The notes under the pieces are model-generated. The model worked only from the letters and a program-made list of their open reading frames with translations. It did no database searches and was not told the origin of the DNA. From Actinophytocola sp044466355 (GTDB lineage: Bacteria > Actinomycetota > Actinomycetes > Mycobacteriales > Pseudonocardiaceae): a stretch of DNA of 64,000 nt. Location of the stretch: NCBI RefSeq assembly GCF_044466355.1, contig NZ_JBITMQ010000003.1, forward strand, positions 124,001-188,000, in the 5' to 3' direction. The position numbers and the translations under genes are program-made. Of the stretch, positions 14,873 through 21,507 are shown piece after piece. Each line of letters opens with the position of its first letter. Position 1 is the stretch's first letter.

Positions 14873-15805
14873 TCAGGAGCCGCAGTTGGATGTCGGCAGG
14901 CTTGACAGGCTCGGCGGGGTCACGCCGTCGTAGATCGCCAGCAGCAGCGGTTGCGGGCAGCGCTTCACGCCGTCCGCCGAGCGGATCTCGATGTGCAGGT
15001 GCGGAGCGCCGGAGTTGCCGGTGTCGCCGGTCGTCCCGACCCTGGTCCCGGCGCTCACCGACGCGCCGTTCGCCACCGAGCGGGCCGACAGGTGGCAGTA
15101 CACGATCCGCGCGCCGTCCGACCGCACCAGTCGCAGACCGATGCCGCAGGTCGTGCTGGAGTAATGCTCGGCGCGGGAGGCCGTCATCGAGTACGCGGGC
15201 ACGTACGACACGATCAGGTCGATCGCGGGGGTGCCGTCCCAGTGCCCGACGTTGTAGTCCGAGCGGCCTGCCGCGGCACGGTCCAGCGGCAGCGCCCAGC
15301 CACCCGTGCCACCGCCACCGCCGCCGACGAGGGTCTGCCACGTCTGCGGGCCGACCACGCCGTCGACCGCGAGCCCGTGCGCGCCCTGGAACGTGCGGAC
15401 GGCACGGTCGGTGGCCGCGCCGAACTGCCCGTCCACGGCGAGGCCCGAGCCGTACCGGTTGAGCTGCGTCTGTGCGGCGCGCACCGCTTCGCCGGTACTG
15501 CCCTGCCGGACCGAGACGATCAACTTCGGCCACGTCTGGGCGCCCACCGTCCCGTCGGCGGTGAGACCGTTGGCGCTCTGGAACGCCACGACCGCGGACT
15601 TGGTGGCCGGCCCGAACTCGCCGTCGGCGGCGATGCCGTGGCCGTGGTGGCGGAGCAGGTACTGCACCGTGGTCACGTTCGGTCCGGTGGCGCCCTGGCC
15701 GACGTTGGGCCAGGCGGGGAGGGCGTTCGCGGACGGGCTGAACAGGAACATGGCGGCCAGGACGGCCACCGTTATCGAGAGGACTCGGGGTAATCGCATG
15801 TGCAT
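14873..15805 (-). CDS. Secreted M23 metallopeptidase with two peptidoglycan-binding domains
   Basis: The 310-residue protein has a signal peptide (MHMRLPRVLSITVAVLAAMF, ending near PSANA). Two PG_binding_1 repeats follow at about 35-90 (GQGATGPNVTTVQYLLRHHG, DGEFGPATKSAVVAFQ) and about 97-160 (RQGSTGEAVRAAQTQL, DGQFGAATDRAVRTFQ). After a Gly-rich linker comes an M23/LytM-like domain ending in SGAPHLHIEIR, whose HxH gives two zinc ligands. The other ligand pair is plausibly in GHWDGTPAID. Known relatives cut peptidoglycan cross-bridges or stems. Two ATG codons (15805, 15799) are possible starts. It acts outside the cell, on its own or another species' wall. Confidence 0.9.
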   Translation of the reverse strand: MHMRLPRVLSITVAVLAAMFLFSPSANALPAWPNVGQGATGPNVTTVQYLLRHHGHGIAADGEFGPATKSAVVAFQSANGLTADGTVGAQTWPKLIVSVRQGSTGEAVRAAQTQLNRYGSGLAVDGQFGAATDRAVRTFQGAHGLAVDGVVGPQTWQTLVGGGGGGTGGWALPLDRAAAGRSDYNVGHWDGTPAIDLIVSYVPAYSMTASRAEHYSSTTCGIGLRLVRSDGARIVYCHLSARSVANGASVSAGTRVGTTGDTGNSGAPHLHIEIRSADGVKRCPQPLLLAIYDGVTPPSLSSLPTSNCGS

Positions 15806-15880
15806 GGCCTTTCGCGCAGGGTACGAACGGTCGGAAAAACACTAACCAGCCGTTCGTTCCAGGCATAAGGCCCAGATGCA

Positions 15881-15912
15881 CGAAGGGCACCTTCGCGGAA
15901 AGGTGCCCTTCG
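15881..15912. terminator. Hairpin terminator downstream of fabF
   Basis: CGAAGGGCACCTT (15881-15893) and AAGGTGCCCTTCG (15900-15912) pair perfectly around a six-base loop. It lies between the fabF stop (15933) and the start of the peptidase gene (15805), both on the minus strand, so it terminates the fab operon. Confidence 0.75.
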
Positions 15913-15932
15913 AAAAACTCACGCGGCAGGGC

Positions 15933-17180
15933 TCATGCCGCGGTGAAGACCAGCGCCACGTTGTGCCCGCCGAACCCGAACGAGTCGTTCATCGCGGCGG
16001 TCAGGTCGAGTTTGCGCGCCTCCCCGGCCACGACGTCCAGCTCGACCTTCGGGTCCTGGTTCTCCAGGTTCCTGGTCGCCGGGATGATGCCGTGGTAGAT
16101 CGCCAGCAGGGTCACGATGCTCTCGACCGCGCCCGCGCCGCCGACCAGGTGGCCGATCGAACCCTTCGGGGCGGTCAGCACCGCGTGGTCACCGACCGCC
16201 TTCTTGATCGCGACCGCCTCGCCGATGTCGCCGACGACCGTCGACGTGGCGTGGGCGTTGACGTGGCCGATGTCGGCGGGGGTGAGCCCGGCCTGCCGGA
16301 TCGCCTGGGTCATCGCGTTGATCTGGCCGATGCCCTCGGGGTGGTTGCCCGTGATGTGGTAGGCGTCCGAGGTGATCCCGGTGCCCGCGAGCTTGCCGTA
16401 GACCCGCGCGCCACGGGCCCGTGCGTGCTCGGCCGACTCCAGCACGAGCACACCGGAACCCTCACCGAGGATGAACCCGTCGCGGTCGACGTCGAACGGG
16501 CGGGACGCCCGCTCGGGCTCGTCGTTGCGCAGCGAGAGGGTGCGGGACTGCGCGAAGCCGGCCACCGTGATCGGGTGGATGCACGCCTCCGCGCCGCCCG
16601 CGACCACCACGTCCGCGCGACCGGTCTGGATCATCTGGTACGCCTGGGCCAGGCCCTCGGCACCGGACGCGCAGGCCGACGCCGGGGAGTGCACCCCGGC
16701 CCGTGCCCGCAGTTCGATGCTGACCAGAGCCGCGGGCCCGTTGGGCATCAGCATCGGCACGGTCAGCGGTGACACCTTGCGCAGGCCGTGCTGCTCCAGC
16801 AGGTCGTCCTGGTCGAGCAGCGTGACCGGACCGCCGATGCCGGTGCCGATCGCGACGCCGAGGCGGTCGGGGTCGACCGGCTCGTGCTCGTCGGACGGCA
16901 GTTCGTACCCGGCGTCCGCCCAGGCCTGCCGGGCCGCGATGACCGCGATCTGCTCGCAACGGTCCATCCTGCGCAGTTGCACCCTGGGCAGGACCTCGGA
17001 CGGCTCCACGGCCAACGGGGCCATGAGCCGGGACGGCAGGCCGTACTTCTCCGCCCACTCGGTGTCGTTGGGTTTGATTCCGTTGCGGCCGGCGATCAGC
17101 CCGTCCCATGTGGACGTGACGTCACCGCCGAGCGGAGTGGTCGCGCCCATACCGGTGACGACGACTTCGACCGTGCTCAT
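15933..17180 (-). CDS. fabF: Beta-ketoacyl-ACP synthase II (FabF/KasA)
   Basis: The 415-residue protein is a KAS-II type condensing enzyme that elongates acyl-ACP with malonyl-ACP. The Cys-His-His triad is seen as SPASACASGAEG, NAHATSTVVGD and KGSIGHLVGGAG, and the family end is NDSFGFGGHNVALVF. It starts 44 bases downstream of acpP's stop and is the last gene of the operon before a hairpin terminator. In mycobacteria the corresponding position is held by kasA. The ATG at 17180 starts the conserved VEVVVTGMGATTPLG; longer frames upstream run through the acpP gene. Confidence 0.95.
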   Translation of the reverse strand: MSTVEVVVTGMGATTPLGGDVTSTWDGLIAGRNGIKPNDTEWAEKYGLPSRLMAPLAVEPSEVLPRVQLRRMDRCEQIAVIAARQAWADAGYELPSDEHEPVDPDRLGVAIGTGIGGPVTLLDQDDLLEQHGLRKVSPLTVPMLMPNGPAALVSIELRARAGVHSPASACASGAEGLAQAYQMIQTGRADVVVAGGAEACIHPITVAGFAQSRTLSLRNDEPERASRPFDVDRDGFILGEGSGVLVLESAEHARARGARVYGKLAGTGITSDAYHITGNHPEGIGQINAMTQAIRQAGLTPADIGHVNAHATSTVVGDIGEAVAIKKAVGDHAVLTAPKGSIGHLVGGAGAVESIVTLLAIYHGIIPATRNLENQDPKVELDVVAGEARKLDLTAAMNDSFGFGGHNVALVFTAA

Positions 17181-17224
17181 GGCGTCTCCGTGATCCTTAC
17201 TCAGGGTGTCTTCTGGTGAACCCG

Positions 17225-17476
17225 TCAGGCGTTCTTCGAGACGTACGTCACGGCGTCGCCGACGGTCTTCAGGTTGGCGAGCTCCGCGTCCGGGATCTTG
17301 ACCTCGAAGCGGTCTTCCGCCTGCACGGCGATCTCCACCATCGACAGCGAGTCGATGTCCAGGTCGTCCACGAAGGACTTGTCGGCGGTGACCTCGTCGG
17401 CCTCCACGCCGGCGACCTCTTCGACGATCTCGGCGAGGCCGGCCAGGATCTCCTCGTCGGTGGGCTTCTCTGCCAT
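17225..17476 (-). CDS. acpP: Acyl carrier protein
   Basis: The 83-residue acidic protein carries the phosphopantetheine site DDLDIDSLSMVEI, with Ser in the DSL motif, and the usual four-helix pattern (LAEIVEEVAGVEADEVTADKSF...). It carries the growing acyl chain for FabF/FabH and is AcpM-like, though without the long mycobacterial C-terminal tail. The ATG at 17476 has an AGGAGAT ahead of it. A tandem 33-bp repeat lies in the 128-base gap to fabH. Confidence 0.95.
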   Translation of the reverse strand: MAEKPTDEEILAGLAEIVEEVAGVEADEVTADKSFVDDLDIDSLSMVEIAVQAEDRFEVKIPDAELANLKTVGDAVTYVSKNA

Positions 17477-17521
17477 GCTTCTTATCTCCTTTGTTGGCCC
17501 GGACCGGTCGGCCCGGAAGTG

Positions 17522-17586
17522 TTGTCTGTTCGGGTCGCAAGCTCCCCGAAGTGTTTGTCTGTTCGGGTCGCAAGCTCCCCGAAGTG
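17522..17586 (-). repeat. Two tandem 33-bp repeats with hairpin between fabH and acpP
   Basis: Two copies of a 32-base unit (17522-17553 and 17555-17586) are identical. On the transcribed strand each contains TTCGGG-GAGCTTGCGA-CCCGAA, a six-bp hairpin with a ten-base loop. A third partial CACTTC lies just downstream. The repeat sits in the leader before acpP and could set differential expression inside the operon by RNA processing or stability (inference). Its GGAGCTTGCG core resembles the repeats at 36401, 38183 and 46801. Confidence 0.75.
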
Positions 17587-17604
17587 CCGTTGTGCTGGTG
17601 AAGA

Positions 17605-18579
17605 TTACGGGCAGACCACGACCTGCCCGGCGTAGGACAGTCCCGCGCCGAACCCGACGAGCAGCGCGGTGTCCCCGGAGTGGATCCGGCCCGCGGCACG
17701 CATGTGGTCCATCGCCAACGGGATGGACGCGGACGAGGTGTTGCCGGAGGTGACGATGTCGTCGGCGACGACCATGTCCTCCCGCGCGCCCTCCTTCCGG
17801 AGCCTCTTCGCGATCGCCTCGACGATCCGCAGGTTGGCCTGGTGCGGGATCAGCACGTCCACGTCCTTGGGCGCCACCCCGGCCAGTTCGAGCGCCCGCA
17901 TGGCGATCGGCGCGATCTTCGACGTGGCCCAGCGGTACACCGACTGGCCCTCCTGGTAGATCTTCGCCTGCTCGGTCATGCCGATCATGTCGACGAGGTC
18001 GCCCGCGGTGCCCCACGCGACCGGCCCGATGCCCGGCTCGTCGGACGGACCGACGACCGCGGCGCCCGCAGCGTCGGCGAAGATGATCGCGGTGGACCGG
18101 TCGAGCGGGTCGACCACGTCGGTCAGCTTCTCCGAGCCGATCACCAGCACACGTCCCGACGAGCCCGAGCGGACGAGGTCGGAGGCGACGCCGAGCGCGT
18201 AGCAGAAGCCCGCGCACGCGGCGTTGAGGTCGAACCCGCCGGCGGCCTTGATACCGATGAGGTCGGCGACCTGCGCGGCGGCGTTCGGGATCGGCGCGGT
18301 GGCCGTGCAGTTGGCGACGATCACGGTGTCGAGGTCGGACGGCGAGAGCCCGGCCGCGGCGATGGCCTTCGACCCGGCTTCGACGGCCATGCTGACGACG
18401 GTGTCCTTCTCGGAGCCGAAGCGCCGCTCCGCGATGCCGACGCGTTCGCGGATCCATTCGTCGTTGGTGTCCATGATCTTGGACAGGTCGTCGTTGGTGA
18501 CGACGCGTTCCGGCTGGGCGCTGCCGATGCCGAGGATGCGGGTGCCGGGAACGCCTGACGCGCTCCGCAGTGCGGTCAT
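17605..18579 (-). CDS. fabH: Beta-ketoacyl-ACP synthase III (FabH)
   Basis: The 324-residue KAS-III enzyme condenses an acyl-CoA primer with malonyl-ACP to begin type II fatty acid synthesis. The Cys-His-Asn triad is in NAACAGFCYAL, LIPHQANLRIVEA and VTSGNTSSASIPLA. The N-terminus GTRILGIGSAQPERVVTNDDL is typical. It begins seven bases after the fabD stop, so the two are coupled. Presence of fabH between fabD and acpP is the Streptomyces-type order, unlike the M. tuberculosis fasII operon, where fabH is elsewhere. Confidence 0.95.
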   Translation of the reverse strand: MTALRSASGVPGTRILGIGSAQPERVVTNDDLSKIMDTNDEWIRERVGIAERRFGSEKDTVVSMAVEAGSKAIAAAGLSPSDLDTVIVANCTATAPIPNAAAQVADLIGIKAAGGFDLNAACAGFCYALGVASDLVRSGSSGRVLVIGSEKLTDVVDPLDRSTAIIFADAAGAAVVGPSDEPGIGPVAWGTAGDLVDMIGMTEQAKIYQEGQSVYRWATSKIAPIAMRALELAGVAPKDVDVLIPHQANLRIVEAIAKRLRKEGAREDMVVADDIVTSGNTSSASIPLAMDHMRAAGRIHSGDTALLVGFGAGLSYAGQVVVCP

Positions 18580-18586
18580 GTGGAGG

Positions 18587-19516
18587 TCACTCCTCGTCGG
18601 CGGTGGTGAGCGCGGCGGTCACCTTCGCCAGGTCGTCCGGGGTCTTGAGCGCGGTGGTGGTGATCCCGCTGAACTCGCGCTTGGCGAGGCCGGTCAGCGC
18701 TCCGGCGGGTGGCAGCTCGGCGGTGGCGTGCACGCCCAGCTCCTTCATCGTGGCCATGCACAGGTCCCAGCGGACCGGGAGCGTGACCTGGTTCACGAGC
18801 CGTTCGAGCACCTCGGCGCCGTCGGTGACGCGGGCGCCGTCGGCGTTCGACAACAGCGTGCGGGCCGGGTCGGTGACGTCGACGTCCTTGGCCCTGCCCC
18901 GGAGCGCCTCCTGCGCGGTCGCCATGTAGCTCGTGTGGAACGCTCCCGCGACCTTGAGCTTGATGACCTTCTTCACGAAGTCCGGCTTCTCGGCGACGAC
19001 CGCGTCGATGCCCGCGATCGGCCCGGCGGCGACGATCTGGCCCGCCCCGTTCATGTTGGCGGCGGTGAGGTCGTGCTCCGCGAGCCAGGCGACGACGTCG
19101 TCCGGTTCCCCACCCATGACCGCGGCCATCCCGGTCGGCGCGAGGTCGCACGCGGCGGCCATCTCCCGGCCGCGGACGGCGGCGAGCGCGACCGCGTCGT
19201 CGCTGGTCAGCACACCCGCGACGGCGGCGGCGGCCAGTTCGCCGACGGAGTGCCCCGCGACGACCACGTCGTCGGGCAGCGTGATCCGGGCGGCGAGCAC
19301 CTCGTAGGCCAGCAGCGACGCGGCGACGACGAGCGGCTGGGTGACGGACGTGTCCTTGATGGCGTCGGCGTCCGCGACGGTGCCGAGCTCGACCAGGTCG
19401 AGGCCGGCGAGTTCGGACCACGCGGTGAGCCGCTCGCGGGTGCCCTCCACCTCGAGCCAGGGGGAGAGCATGCCGGGTGTCTGTGAGCCCTGACCGGGGG
19501 CGAGGAGAGCGAGCAC
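18587..19516 (-). CDS. fabD: Malonyl-CoA:ACP transacylase (FabD)
   Basis: The 309-residue protein has LLAPGQGSQTPGML at its N-terminus, the nucleophile Ser in VVAGHSVGELAAA, and the catalytic His in VAGAFHTSYM. It loads malonate onto ACP. I chose the GTG at 19516 because it matches the usual first residue before ALLAPGQ; an ATG ten codons upstream (19546) is possible and neither has a strong Shine-Dalgarno. It heads the fab operon. A palindrome about 70 bases upstream (19585-19601) is a candidate operator. Confidence 0.93.
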   Translation of the reverse strand: MLALLAPGQGSQTPGMLSPWLEVEGTRERLTAWSELAGLDLVELGTVADADAIKDTSVTQPLVVAASLLAYEVLAARITLPDDVVVAGHSVGELAAAAVAGVLTSDDAVALAAVRGREMAAACDLAPTGMAAVMGGEPDDVVAWLAEHDLTAANMNGAGQIVAAGPIAGIDAVVAEKPDFVKKVIKLKVAGAFHTSYMATAQEALRGRAKDVDVTDPARTLLSNADGARVTDGAEVLERLVNQVTLPVRWDLCMATMKELGVHATAELPPAGALTGLAKREFSGITTTALKTPDDLAKVTAALTTADEE

Positions 19517-19584
19517 GTATTCAAGGGAACACGCTGGACCGGCCATGACGGCATGCTGACACGGACCAAGTCGAGCTGGCCGAG

Positions 19585-19601
19585 TTGTAGGAACCCTACA
19601 A
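19585..19601. promoter_or_regulatory. Candidate FAS operator 1: TTGTAGG-AAC-CCTACAA
   Basis: This is a perfect 7-3-7 inverted repeat in the gap between the regulator gene and fabD. The half-site GTAGG..CCTAC recurs in a second palindrome at 19642-19653. Its place upstream of the fab operon and beside the PucR/CdaR-type regulator suggests it is that regulator's binding site (inference). Confidence 0.5.
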
Positions 19602-19641
19602 AGGTTACCGCGGCGTGAACGGCCTGGAGGGGCGATCCGTA

Positions 19642-19653
19642 GTAGGTCCCTAC
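19642..19653. promoter_or_regulatory. Candidate FAS operator 2: GTAGG-TC-CCTAC
   Basis: A perfect 5-2-5 palindrome with the same half-site as 19585-19601, 41 bases away. It overlaps the TAG stop codon of the regulator gene. The spacer is one base shorter than in operator 1, so it may be a weaker site. Confidence 0.4.
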
Positions 19654-20816
19654 CACAGACCGCGTGCCCGCGACAGCCTGCCGACGGCAAGTGCGATGCG
19701 AAGCACGAGCGCGTCGCGAGGGAGGTTCGCGTTGTGCCCGGTGATCTCCGTGGCCTTCCGCAGCCGGTACCGGACGGTGTTCGGGTGGACGAACAGCAGC
19801 CGCGCGCAGGTCTCCAGCACGCCGCCGACCTCCAGGTAGGTCTCGACGGTTTCGAGCAGCGCCCCGCCCGCTTCCTCGAGCGGCCGGGCGATCTGGTCGA
19901 TGAGCTGCCACTCGGCCTCGGGGTCCCCGGCGAGCGCCCGTTCGGGCAGCAGGTCGGTGGACCGCACTGGCCGGGGCGCGGAGGGCCATGCGACGACGGC
20001 ACGCAGCCCGGACAGTGCCTCGACGGACGACCGGTGCGCGTCGGCGATGGTCGCGACGGTGGGCCCGGCGACGACGGGACCGTCGCCGAAGGAGGCGGTC
20101 ATCTTCTCCAGCACCCGGGGTTGGTCGGTGTCCCCGGCGAGGACGACGATCAGCCGTGAGCCCTGCACGCCGAGGAGAACGGGCCGGCCGGCGCGGGCGG
20201 CGCGGCTGCGGACCTCGTAGAGCACGGTGGGCGGGTCGTCGGAGGGCGAGTTGCCGACGAGGACGGTGGCGGGTTCGTCGAGGTCCCAGCCGAGGGCGGC
20301 GGCGCGGGAGAGGAGGGATTCCTCGGCGTCGCCGCGGACGATGGCGTCGACGACGGAGGCTTCGAGGCGGGCGTCCCAGGCGCCGCGGGTTTCCGCGGCG
20401 GTGGCGTAGGACATGGCGGAGGTGAAGGCGACTTCCCGGCCGTAGCGGAGGACGGCTTCGGTGAGGACGTGCCGTTCGTCGTCGTTGGCGGCGAGGTCGG
20501 GGACCTCGCGTTCGATGACGTGGACGGCGACGCGGACGAGTTCGACGGTTTGCCGCAGGGAGATCCAGCGGGAGAGGTCGCGGGGGGCCTGCCGGAAGGC
20601 GTCGGCGGTGAGCCGGATGGCGTCGCCCTGGTCGCGGAGGTAGGCGGTGAAGCCCGCGGCGCCGGTCTGGGCGATGAGTTGGACGGAGGCGCGCTGGTCG
20701 GCGGGCATGCGGCCGAACCAGGGGAACTGTTCGTCCATGGACGCGAGGGCGGCTGAGGCGAGCTTCCCGGAGGCGCGGTCGAGGGCCGCAAGCGTTTCCT
20801 GCGACACCTTGACCAT
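19650..20816 (-). CDS. PucR/CdaR-type transcriptional regulator of fatty acid synthesis (FasR/MabR-like)
   Basis: The 388-residue protein has an N-terminal all-helical domain (ASMDEQFPWFGRMPADQRASVQLIAQTGAAGF), a middle domain and a C-terminal PucR-type HTH: VETYLEVGGVLETCARLLFVHPNTVRYRLRKATEITG. Its position directly upstream of fabD is that of Streptomyces FasR (SCO2386) and M. tuberculosis MabR (Rv2242), which control FAS-II expression. The ATG at 20816 begins the conserved VSQETLAALDRASGKLA. A start at 20897 would add a repeat-derived tail (MPNHNTPEPEEP...) and is less likely. It is probably co-transcribed with fabD or autoregulated through the palindromes downstream. Confidence 0.88.
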   Translation of the reverse strand: MVKVSQETLAALDRASGKLASAALASMDEQFPWFGRMPADQRASVQLIAQTGAAGFTAYLRDQGDAIRLTADAFRQAPRDLSRWISLRQTVELVRVAVHVIEREVPDLAANDDERHVLTEAVLRYGREVAFTSAMSYATAAETRGAWDARLEASVVDAIVRGDAEESLLSRAAALGWDLDEPATVLVGNSPSDDPPTVLYEVRSRAARAGRPVLLGVQGSRLIVVLAGDTDQPRVLEKMTASFGDGPVVAGPTVATIADAHRSSVEALSGLRAVVAWPSAPRPVRSTDLLPERALAGDPEAEWQLIDQIARPLEEAGGALLETVETYLEVGGVLETCARLLFVHPNTVRYRLRKATEITGHNANLPRDALVLRIALAVGRLSRARGLW

Positions 20817-20873
20817 GTTGTGAGCGTAGCGATTCTGTTCGGGTTTCTGTTTCGTCGTGCGCGGCTCCTCCGG

Positions 20874-20911
20874 TTCGGGCGTGTTGTGGTTTGGCATGGA
20901 TGGGGTCTGCC
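20874..20911. repeat. 38-bp direct repeat, copy 1
   Basis: The 38-base unit matches 20962-20999 at 34 positions, spaced 88 bases apart. On the minus strand each contains an ATGCCAAA start-like sequence reading MPN(H/L)N(T/K)PE. In copy 2 this frame stops after nine residues. It lies upstream of the FasR/MabR-like gene. Confidence 0.65.
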
Positions 20912-20961
20912 CTCCGGGGGGTCCTCGCCGGACGGGCAAGTCTCGGGGAGGGGCCTCACGA

Positions 20962-20999
20962 TTCGGGCTTGTTGAGATTTGGCATGGATGGGTTCTGCC
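20962..20999. repeat. 38-bp direct repeat, copy 2
   Basis: Second copy of the 20874-20911 unit, with four differences. The minus-strand frame reads MPNLNKPES and ends at a TGA, so it does not extend into a gene. Confidence 0.65.
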
Positions 21000-21027
21000 T
21001 GCCCTCCCGTCGTCCTCCCTCCGGGCT

Positions 21028-21097
21028 ATCACACCGCGTCAAGGGGCCGGTGTTTGTGCACGGGGTGCTTCGGGCAGGCCCCTTGACCCGGTGTGAT
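21028..21097. repeat. Long inverted repeat, 20 of 21 bp paired
   Basis: Arms 21028-21048 and 21077-21097 pair with one mismatch around a 28-base loop. It lies in the gene-free stretch 20817-21507 between the regulator and aceE. It could be a terminator for aceE (minus strand), or part of a repeat nest. Confidence 0.7.
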
Positions 21098-21174
21098 CGG
21101 GCTTCGCCAGGTCGACGGGAGGGCAGGCAGGCCGTCTTTGTGGGCTGGCGCCCGGCTTGTGCACGGGGTGTTGC

Positions 21175-21200
21175 CCCGCTTCGCGGGCCCGCGAAGCGGG
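21175..21200. repeat. Perfect 26-bp palindrome without loop
   Basis: CCCGCTTCGCGGG followed directly by its complement CCCGCGAAGCGGG. As RNA it would fold as a hairpin with a small forced loop. It is one of four hairpins in the 20817-21507 gap. Confidence 0.7.
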
Positions 21201-21299
21201 CCGCCTTGTGCATGGCCGAGCTTGATCAAAGCGTCTTTCAGGGCGCTGGGGTGGGCGTAACCACGCTGGGTCGGGAACCGTCCGCACCGTGGGGGGTTC

Positions 21300-21316
21300 G
21301 GGGGGCTCGGCCCCCC
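21300..21316. terminator. GGGGGGC-TCG-GCCCCCC hairpin
   Basis: A seven-bp G:C stem with a TCG loop. The same design (GGGGGGC-CGA-GCCCCCC) occurs after the tRNA gene at 25612-25632, so it looks like a recurring terminator type in this genome. Confidence 0.6.
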
Positions 21317-21366
21317 GGCAGACACTGAGGCGAAGCGGCGGGAAGGTGGCCTCCGGACACCGAACA

Positions 21367-21393
21367 GCCCCGCCCGGCTTCGCCGGGCGGGGC
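21367..21393. terminator. 12-bp hairpin terminator downstream of aceE
   Basis: GCCCCGCCCGGC (21367-21378) and GCCGGGCGGGGC (21382-21393) pair around TTC. It is 115 bases beyond the aceE stop on the minus strand, the hairpin nearest to that gene. Confidence 0.65.
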
Positions 21394-21507
21394 CTCTCCC
21401 CGGTCCCCACCGGTAGCTCCACTATGGAGGGTCCGGGGAGGGGACGCCACTGCTGTCCCCCGATCGTGCTAATTGTTCATCAGCGCAGGTCAGGGGGTTA
21501 CCTAGAG

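Noticed and set aside
20956..21213. 85-residue minus-strand protein ending MPNLNKPES
   Set aside because: It runs through the inverted repeats of the intergenic nest and has repeat-derived sequence only.
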